DNA from: Prevotellaceae bacterium
GTDB taxonomy: Bacteria > Bacteroidota > Bacteroidia > Bacteroidales > Bacteroidaceae
Length of the DNA: 5,379 bases
NCBI GenBank assembly: GCA_021204545.1
Contig: JAJPZF010000192.1
Coordinates: 1-5,379 of the forward strand
Direction: 5' to 3'
The position numbers and the translations under genes were made by a program. Shown in pieces: positions 1-4,224 of this stretch (its first letter is position 1; each line of letters starts with the position of its first letter). The notes beneath the pieces were generated by a model. That model worked only from the letters and a program-made list of their open reading frames with translations, was not told the origin of the DNA and did not search any database.

Positions 1-1
1 T

Positions 2-151
2 ATGACATTTGTTGAGACACTGAAGACCGTCGCCGCCGACATCGGCTGGCTGCTTCTGATCCTCGTCGAGCTGAGCCTGCTGACGGCCTTCGTCTGCGCC
101 CTCCTCGGCATTGAGTTCAGGAGGAAGGGAAGGGGCGACGGTACCGAATAG
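2..151 (+). CDS. Small single-pass membrane protein, unknown function
   Basis: This is a 49-residue reading frame beginning with ATG one base inside the window. Any ribosome binding site, and possibly a longer N-terminus, would lie outside. About 15 mostly polar residues are followed by a hydrophobic stretch at roughly residues 15-36 (starting GWLLLILVEL and ending in CALLG), then a short basic and polar tail with FRRKGRGDG. This fits one transmembrane helix with the positively charged tail in the cytoplasm. A glutamate inside the hydrophobic stretch (E23) is unusual for a simple anchor and could mark a helix-helix contact. I recognise no family. Small one-helix proteins near phage packaging genes are sometimes holin or spanin components, but no lysin is visible here, so that would be a guess. 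G+C-rich codon use matching its neighbours supports real coding. Confidence 0.5.
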   Translation: MTFVETLKTVAADIGWLLLILVELSLLTAFVCALLGIEFRRKGRGDGTE

Positions 152-152
152 C

Positions 153-177
153 CCCTTCGGCGCGATAGGCAGAAGGG
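153..177 (+). promoter_or_regulatory. Inverted repeat covering the probable ribosome binding site of the RHH gene
   Basis: CCCTTC at 153-158 is perfectly complementary to GAAGGG at 172-177, with a 13-base loop. The right arm is the only SD-like sequence before the ATG at 188 and ends 10 bases upstream of it. Folding of the RNA would hide it. The stem is only six pairs, so a regulatory role is inferred and weak. Confidence 0.3.
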
Positions 178-187
178 ACACGCACGG

Positions 188-466
188 ATGGCCGAGACGA
201 GAAGACGCATAAACCTCAGCGTCGACCCCGAGCTCTACGGGCGGCTCGACGACATGAGGAGGAGGGACGGCTTCCCCAGCCTTCCCAGGATGGTCACGGC
301 CTTCTGCCGCCTCTGCATGGCCCTGCGGGAGAGCGGGCCGAGGGCCTTCGACATCCCCGAGGACGAGGCCGACTGGCTGGCCGCCGAGTTCGACCGGCTC
401 TCCGAGGCCGAGCGGGAGAGGCCCGGCTGGCGGAAGGCGGGACCCTTCAACGAGTACACGAAGTGA
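188..466 (+). CDS. Small ribbon-helix-helix (Arc/CopG-like) DNA-binding protein
   Basis: A 92-residue protein. Its first half fits the ribbon-helix-helix plan: a basic beta strand (RRRINLSV, residues 5-12), helix A (about 13-27), a GFPS turn (28-31) and helix B (about 32-46, MVTAFCRLCMAL). In this family two strands pair in a dimer and enter the DNA major groove, so R7, N9 and S11 would be the base-reading positions. The second half is acidic and rich in E, D, W and R, with no recognised domain; it may help oligomerisation or bind a partner. The ATG is chosen because GAAGGG lies 10 bases upstream and the strand starts soon after. The stop overlaps the HNH start by four bases (GTGA), which suggests translational coupling. 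Role is inferred: a local transcription regulator or DNA-binding packaging accessory. The downstream A+T-rich palindromes are possible targets. Confidence 0.75.
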   Translation: MAETRRRINLSVDPELYGRLDDMRRRDGFPSLPRMVTAFCRLCMALRESGPRAFDIPEDEADWLAAEFDRLSEAERERPGWRKAGPFNEYTK

Positions 467-822
467 ACGACATGGCGAAGGACGAGAGGTACAGACGGAT
501 GATCGCCGGCTCGAGGTGGCGGCGGCTGAGGAGGCAGAAACTCACGGCCTGCCCGCTCTGCGAGAGGTGCGCGGAAGAGGGCCGGATAACCGCCGCGACC
601 GAGGTGCACCACGTGCGCCCGGTGGAGGAGGCCCTGACCGCGGAGGCCATGGCGCAGAGGATGTACGACCCGACCAACCTGCGGTCCCTCTGCCGCGCCT
701 GTCACGTGCGGACCCACGTCGAGATGGGAAGGAGCGGCAGGGCGGCGACGAGACGGATCAACGGAGCGAAGGCCGAGGAGTTCGAGAGAAAATTCTTCCA
801 CGACCCCGGGGGCGATTTTTGA
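463..822 (+). CDS. HNH endonuclease of the phage packaging module
   Basis: A 119-residue protein with a complete HNH fold. A basic N-terminus (RYRRMIAGSRWRRLRR) leads to a first zinc knuckle, CPLC (C30, C33), with C36 nearby. The catalytic EVHHVRPV (E47, H49, H50) follows, then DPTNLRSLC (N72 is the middle N of HNH, C77), C80 and H81, and finally RTHVE with H85. C30/C33 and C77/C80 are the expected zinc pairs; H50, N72 and H81 or H85 are the metal and catalytic positions. Length is normal for phage HNH proteins next to terminase. In HK97-type phages such proteins act with TerL in cutting concatemers at cos (established knowledge), so the likely role is genome-end cleavage. Translation may start at GTG 463, overlapping the previous stop as GTGA, or at ATG 472; neither has a clear SD, which favours coupling to the RHH gene. 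Confidence 0.95.
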   Translation: MNDMAKDERYRRMIAGSRWRRLRRQKLTACPLCERCAEEGRITAATEVHHVRPVEEALTAEAMAQRMYDPTNLRSLCRACHVRTHVEMGRSGRAATRRINGAKAEEFERKFFHDPGGDF

Positions 823-859
823 GAGGGCGGGGGTGCCGTTAAACCTCTCCCCCTCTTTT
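823..859 (+). terminator. Probable rho-independent terminator after the HNH gene
   Basis: Directly after the HNH stop, a G-rich arm (823-833, GAGGGCGGGGG) can pair with a C-rich arm (845-855, CTCTCCCCCTC). I count nine to ten pairs, including two G-U pairs and one C-C mismatch, around a loop of about 11 bases. TTTT follows at 856-859. This is what an intrinsic terminator should look like, although the T run is short. It would separate the RHH-HNH pair from the PLD-terminase genes. Confidence 0.5.
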
Positions 860-870
860 CTCCGGTGAAG

Positions 871-902
871 CGGAAATTTTGAAATTTCAAAACGGAAATT
901 TC
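871..902. repeat. A+T-rich palindrome with GAAATTT repeats (candidate operator or TerS site)
   Basis: TTTTGAAATTTCAAAA at 877-892 is a perfect 16-bp palindrome. CGGAAATTT occurs on both sides, at 871-879 and 893-901, 22 bp apart, or about two helical turns. The unit GAAATTT appears at 873 (as GAAATTTT), 881 and 895. Such symmetry suits a dimeric DNA-binding protein, for example the RHH protein at 188-466, or the multiple sites a terminase small subunit binds near cos. The site lies in the A+T-rich gap between the HNH and PLD-like genes. Function is inferred. Confidence 0.45.
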
Positions 903-976
903 AGGAGCGCAAAATTTTACGATTTTATGATTTTTGGAGGAAAAAGTCAGAAAAAACCGATTTTCGGGAGCGCAAA
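899..976 (+). repeat. Pair of 15-bp direct repeats, TTTCRGGAGCGCAAA
   Basis: The copies at 899-913 and 962-976 differ at one base (A at 903, G at 966). They lie 63 bp apart, which equals both 21 codons and about six helical turns. Between them is very A+T-rich DNA with GATTTT three times (921, 929, 959). The second copy ends next to an ATG at 976. The region overlaps the uncertain 5' end of the PLD-like gene, so the repeat may be regulatory DNA rather than coding sequence. Confidence 0.5.
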
Positions 977-1616
977 TGACGCGGAAGACGTCGAGGACGG
1001 GAAGCCGGTCGGAAATTCGGTCGACGGCCGGACCGGCCGCGCCCACCGGCGGACCACGGCGTGTCTGGAGCTCTCACAGAGGTACGAGTACCGCCGCGCC
1101 TTCTCCGAGGTGAGCCTGCTCGACGCGATGAGGCACGTGACCCTGAAGGACGGGCACAGCTACAACTTCATCACCGCCGGCGACGTCGACAGCCTCAGCT
1201 ACGTGAAGGTGGTCCTCAACCAGCACAGCCTCGACCATCTCATCCTCTCGACGTGGTGCATGGCCGCCGAGGACATCCTTCAGGTCCGCGAATGGCATGA
1301 GGCGGGGAGGATACGGAGGGTCGACATGTACCTCGGCGAGATCTTCCCGGGATCCTACCGCGTCGAGTGGCAGATGGTCAGGGACTTCTACCGCGACCAC
1401 CCCGGGATCGGCCGCGCCGCGATATTCCGCAACCACTCCAAGATATACGCGGGATGCAACGAGGCCGACGGCTTCTTCTTCGGCGTCCAGACAAGCGCGA
1501 ACATAAACACCAACCCGAGGACGGAGAACGGCTGCATCACCGTCGACCGGGGCATCTATGACTTTTATAAATCCTATTTCGACGGGATAGTCAGCTATGA
1601 GAAGGAGGGCCGGTAA
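927..1616 (+). CDS. Phospholipase-D-like (single HKD-like motif) phage protein next to terminase
   Basis: 229 residues if begun at ATG 927. The C-terminal half resembles one PLD/HKD half-site: an STW strand end (S108-W110), the strand-like RRVDMYLGEIFPGSY (130-144), then NHSKIYAG (H170, K172) and TSANINTNPRTEN (N192 and E200), with a final IYDFYKSYFDGI helix. In the PLD superfamily HxK and a following N and acidic residue form the active site, and single-motif members such as Nuc and BfiI work as dimers (established knowledge). Here the aspartate of HxKxxxxD is not obvious. From memory, similar proteins occur upstream of terminase genes in gut phages without a proven role; nuclease, nucleic-acid binding or anti-defence function is open. 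The start is uncertain. The 5' part is A+T-rich and low in complexity, recognisable sequence begins near residue 53 (YEYRRAFSEVSLLDAM), and TTG 879 or GTG 1110 are alternatives. The gene ends three bases before terS. Confidence 0.72.
   Translation: MIFGGKSQKKPIFGSANDAEDVEDGKPVGNSVDGRTGRAHRRTTACLELSQRYEYRRAFSEVSLLDAMRHVTLKDGHSYNFITAGDVDSLSYVKVVLNQHSLDHLILSTWCMAAEDILQVREWHEAGRIRRVDMYLGEIFPGSYRVEWQMVRDFYRDHPGIGRAAIFRNHSKIYAGCNEADGFFFGVQTSANINTNPRTENGCITVDRGIYDFYKSYFDGIVSYEKEGR
1602..1608 (+). promoter_or_regulatory. Strong Shine-Dalgarno site for terS
   Basis: AAGGAGG at 1602-1608 lies inside the last codons of the PLD-like gene, 11 bases before the ATG at 1620. A nearer ATG at 1616 overlaps the preceding stop, but opens only a five-codon frame ending in TGA, so 1620 is the terS start. 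This is the clearest ribosome binding site in the window. Confidence 0.7.
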
Positions 1617-1619
1617 TGT

Positions 1620-2315
1620 ATGGGCACGGCTGAGCAAAAACGCAGGTTCCTGGAAGGCTTCAACAGACGCGGCCGGATCAGCGAGGGGCTCGACAGTTCC
1701 GGCGTGGCCTACTCCATGCTGCGAAGCTGGAGAAGGAGCGACCCGGAGTTCAGGAGGGAGTTCGAGGACGTCTGCGGACTTGTGAAGCTGATGAAGGCCG
1801 AGCAGCTGATGGACGCGGCCGACGCCGGGGACGTGAAGGCCATGATCTACGGCATGGAACATCCGCAGGAGGCGATACTCGACAGGGACGACGAGAGGGA
1901 GGACGGGGCCGCCGCCAAGGTTGAGGCCGACGGGTCCGGGACGGAGACGAGGGAGATCCGCAAGAGGATCGAGGGCAAGAAGCGGTACATGATCCAGGTC
2001 CTCAAGAGGGAGGGCAAGTACACCGCCGAGCTCTCCATGCAGGTGACCCTCGCCGCCCAGCTTCTGGTGAAGGTCGAGACCCTTTCCGCCGAGATATTCT
2101 CCGAAACCCACAGGACCATGACCGTGGACCTGTACAGGAACGGGGCCGAGCATGAGGTGATAAATCCCAAGGAAAAGCTGTATCTCAGCTATGTGGACCA
2201 GGCGTGGAAGGCCCTCCGCGCCCTCGGCATGAACACCGACGCGAAGGAGCGGAGGACCGACGGCCCGGACACCTTCGCGGACTTCCTCGAGAACCTTAAC
2301 GGGGACGGGAAATGA
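1620..2315 (+). CDS. terS: Phage terminase small subunit, N-terminal HTH plus P27-like C-terminal domain
   Basis: 231 residues, long for a P27-type small subunit. Residues about 5-52 look like a helix-turn-helix, with RRGRISEGLDSSGVAYSMLR followed by WRRSDPEFRREFEDV, as in the DNA-recognition domain of many TerS proteins. Residues about 53-87 are helical (MKAEQLMDAADAGD, then MIYGMEHPQEA). A charged, flexible linker follows (88-118). The C-terminal part (about 119-209) resembles P27-family small terminase, ending in NPKEKLYLSYVDQAWKALR and the ALGMNTDAK signature, with a DTFADFLENL tail that may contact TerL. TerS proteins form rings that bind the packaging site and activate TerL (established knowledge). 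ATG 1620 follows a strong AAGGAGG, and the stop overlaps the terL start as ATGA. Position before terL makes the role firm; the exact family assignment is from memory. Confidence 0.87.
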   Translation: MGTAEQKRRFLEGFNRRGRISEGLDSSGVAYSMLRSWRRSDPEFRREFEDVCGLVKLMKAEQLMDAADAGDVKAMIYGMEHPQEAILDRDDEREDGAAAKVEADGSGTETREIRKRIEGKKRYMIQVLKREGKYTAELSMQVTLAAQLLVKVETLSAEIFSETHRTMTVDLYRNGAEHEVINPKEKLYLSYVDQAWKALRALGMNTDAKERRTDGPDTFADFLENLNGDGK

Positions 2316-4054
2316 CCGACCAGGAGAGACAGAGGGAGCGCGAGCTCAAGGCCGAGGTGACGAAGGATCTCTCCGACAACATCGGCGCATATAGGGAGAC
2401 ATACGACGCCAGGGCGGGCGGCGCCGATCCGAGGCTCTGGACCTACTGCGAGACGGTCGCGGGCGATCCCGAGGGCCATAACCTCTACGAGCAGCTGGCC
2501 GTGCGCCGCTTCTTCCGGCTTCTGAAAAAATACGAATGGAACGCGCAGAGGGTCCGGCGCTTCATCCGGTTCTACGAGGCCCTGAAGCTGGACGGGGTCG
2601 GCGCCCGAAGGCAGTACAGGATGACCCCGGTGCAGGTCTTCCAGACCGCCGGCATCTTCGGCCTCTCGGACTCTCAGGGCAGGCGGCTCACCCGTCTCTC
2701 GTGGATATTCGTGCCGCGAAAGTTCTCGAAAACCACCTACGCCGCCGTGCTTATGGTATATGACTTCCTCTTCGGCGACTCCAACGCCGAGGCCTATATC
2801 GGGGCCAACAGCGAGGACCAGGCCAAGAAGGGCTTCAGGGAGGCGCGGCTGATCATGCAGGGCCTCGACCCGAAGGGTCGCCGCTTCCGCGTCAACGAGG
2901 AGCGGATCAGCGTGAGGGACCCCCGCCTCGGCCGCTCCTCCTCCATCCAGTGCCTCACCGCCGGCGCCAAGACGAAGGACGGGCTCTACGCCTCTCTCGT
3001 CATCATGGACGAGTACAGCCAGGCGAGGGACACCGCATCCAGGAACGGCGCCGACCTGAAGAACGTGCTGACCTCCTCGATGGGCCCCCGCCGCGAGCCG
3101 CTGACCGTCGTCATCACCACGGCCTCCGAGGTGGTCGACGGCCCCTGCTACCGCGAGCTGGAGGGCGTGAAGGCGGTGCTGAGGGGCGACGCCCCCGAGT
3201 ACGACGAGATGTTCGCCAGCCTCTTCATGCCCGACGCGGACGACGCCGAGGACGACCCGCGCACGTGGCGCAAGGTGCAGCCCCACCTCGGCGTGACCGT
3301 CCAGGCCGACTACTACGAGAAGGAGTGGAGGGCCGCGCAGCTCTCGGCGGACAACCGGCTGGCCTTCCGTACGAAGCTGCTCAACCTCTTCGCCGTGAAG
3401 GACAACAGGGCGTGGATCGGGGCCGAGCTGGCCAGGCAGATCGCCCGCCCGCTCCGTCTGGAGGACCTCAGGGGCAGGCCCGACGGCATGGCCGCCTTCG
3501 ACCTCTCCGTCTGCGGGGACTTCTCCGCCGTCACCGTGGCCTGGTACGCCCGTCCGGTCTTCTTCTACCACACGGCGTACTTCTTCCCCGCCGGGGCGCT
3601 GGAGGGGCACCCCAACCGCCGGATGTACGAGACATGGGCCGAACAGGGCCACCTCATACTGACAAAGGGCCCCGTGATCGACTACCGCGCCGTGGTCGAC
3701 TACATACTCAACGCCAACAGGTACGTCAGGATCCTCAACATCGGCTACGACGCCTACAAGGCCGCCGAGCCGGTCAACATGCTGGCCGCGTCAGGGGCCG
3801 CCAACGTCCTGACCGCCATCCGTCAGACCTACGGCACCTTCACCGCCCCGGTCGAGGTCTTCGAGCACGGCGCGAAGAGCGGCAACATCGTCATCAACGA
3901 CAATCCCATCAACTTCTTCTGCTTCGGCAACTGCGTGCTGGACCACGACCGCCTCGAGAACTGCAAACCCCTCAAGAGGGCCGAGTACATGGAGATCGAC
4001 GGCGTGATCACCACCCTCATGTGCGGGCGGCTCTTCATGGACTGCGAGCGGTAG
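2312..4054 (+). CDS. terL: Phage terminase large subunit (ATPase motor and nuclease)
   Basis: 580 residues, full length for the HK97-like Terminase_1 group. The ATPase half has a Walker A-type loop PRKFSKTT (135-142), where many relatives have PRKNGKT or similar, Walker B LVIMDE (229-234; D233, catalytic E234), and coupling motif VVITTASE (266-273). The nuclease half has the RNase H-like acidic set: D397 in AFDLS, D403 in GDFS, D480 in IGYDAY, and D563 in MEIDGV near the end. It pumps DNA through the portal using ATP and cuts the concatemer (established knowledge). It overlaps terS by four bases (ATGA), implying coupled translation. The N-terminal 60 residues or so are charged and helical and probably contact TerS. 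The C-terminal 45 residues hold five cysteines (C537, C541, C551, C571, C578), not arranged as an obvious zinc site. Confidence 0.97.
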   Translation: MTDQERQRERELKAEVTKDLSDNIGAYRETYDARAGGADPRLWTYCETVAGDPEGHNLYEQLAVRRFFRLLKKYEWNAQRVRRFIRFYEALKLDGVGARRQYRMTPVQVFQTAGIFGLSDSQGRRLTRLSWIFVPRKFSKTTYAAVLMVYDFLFGDSNAEAYIGANSEDQAKKGFREARLIMQGLDPKGRRFRVNEERISVRDPRLGRSSSIQCLTAGAKTKDGLYASLVIMDEYSQARDTASRNGADLKNVLTSSMGPRREPLTVVITTASEVVDGPCYRELEGVKAVLRGDAPEYDEMFASLFMPDADDAEDDPRTWRKVQPHLGVTVQADYYEKEWRAAQLSADNRLAFRTKLLNLFAVKDNRAWIGAELARQIARPLRLEDLRGRPDGMAAFDLSVCGDFSAVTVAWYARPVFFYHTAYFFPAGALEGHPNRRMYETWAEQGHLILTKGPVIDYRAVVDYILNANRYVRILNIGYDAYKAAEPVNMLAASGAANVLTAIRQTYGTFTAPVEVFEHGAKSGNIVINDNPINFFCFGNCVLDHDRLENCKPLKRAEYMEIDGVITTLMCGRLFMDCER

Positions 4055-4064
4055 GTCTTTTTCC

Positions 4065-4129
4065 CGTTAAGCAAAAACTCCCTTATATTCAGTCAGTTAC
4101 GTTTTCCGTCACGTCTTGCGTTAAGCAAA
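4065..4129 (+). repeat. 11-bp direct repeat CGTTAAGCAAA in the terL-portal gap
   Basis: Exact copies lie at 4065-4075 and 4119-4129, 54 bp apart, in A+T-rich non-coding DNA just after terL. A shorter match, CCGTTAA, occurs at 836-842 after the HNH gene. Repeated sites in a phage intergenic gap could bind a regulator or packaging protein; nothing here identifies which. Confidence 0.5.
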
Positions 4130-4131
4130 GG

Positions 4132-4184
4132 CGGAAAATTTCTCGAAAATCTTTCCCGAAAACGGCCGTTTTCCGGTACCGTTT
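4132..4184. repeat. Palindrome cluster before the portal gene
   Basis: GAAAACGGCCGTTTTC at 4158-4173 is a perfect 16-bp palindrome. CGGAAAA at 4132-4138 is the reverse complement of TTTTCCG at 4169-4175, and AAACGG at 4160-4165 of CCGTTT at 4179-4184, so alternative hairpins are possible. CGGAAAATTTC at 4132-4142 nearly matches CGGAAATTTC at 893-902 in the other A+T-rich island. With no good T run after the stem, a terminator is less likely than a protein-binding site. Confidence 0.45.
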
Positions 4185-4224
4185 CGCGCCCCGCGCCGAT
4201 AGGTAGAGACAACACTACCGACGG

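Larger units (their letters stand above)
4055..4224 (+). other. Non-coding A+T-rich gap between terL and portal
   Basis: This 170-base gap contains no plausible gene. It holds the direct repeat and palindromes listed separately, and near its end CGATAGGTAGA (4197-4207), 28 bases before the portal ATG. A similar CGATAGGCAGA precedes the RHH gene. A promoter for the portal and later capsid genes could sit here, but I see no convincing -35/-10 pair and no good Bacteroidota TAnnTTTG box; TATATTCA near 4085 is only a partial match. Confidence 0.5.

Noticed and set aside
1616..1633. ATG at 1616 as terS start
   Set aside because: It reads only five codons before TGA; the ATG at 1620 opens the 231-residue frame.
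1074..2153. Reverse-strand reading frame opposite the PLD-like gene and terS
   Set aside because: It spans two well-supported + strand genes and their junction, and shows the biased composition of a shadow frame.
2189..3652. Long reverse-strand reading frame opposite terL
   Set aside because: It mirrors terL codons in G+C-rich DNA, is a low-complexity run of V, G, L, H and R, and lacks any recognisable domain. terL on the + strand has all its motifs intact.
4081..4090. Bacteroidota-type promoter box (TAnnTTTG)
   Set aside because: TATATTCA matches only part of the consensus and I see no matching -33 TTTG at the right distance.
2950..4206. Long + strand frame inside terL running past its stop
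   Set aside because: It is extremely rich in R, G, P and H, as expected of an out-of-frame read of G+C-rich codons, and extends into non-coding DNA.
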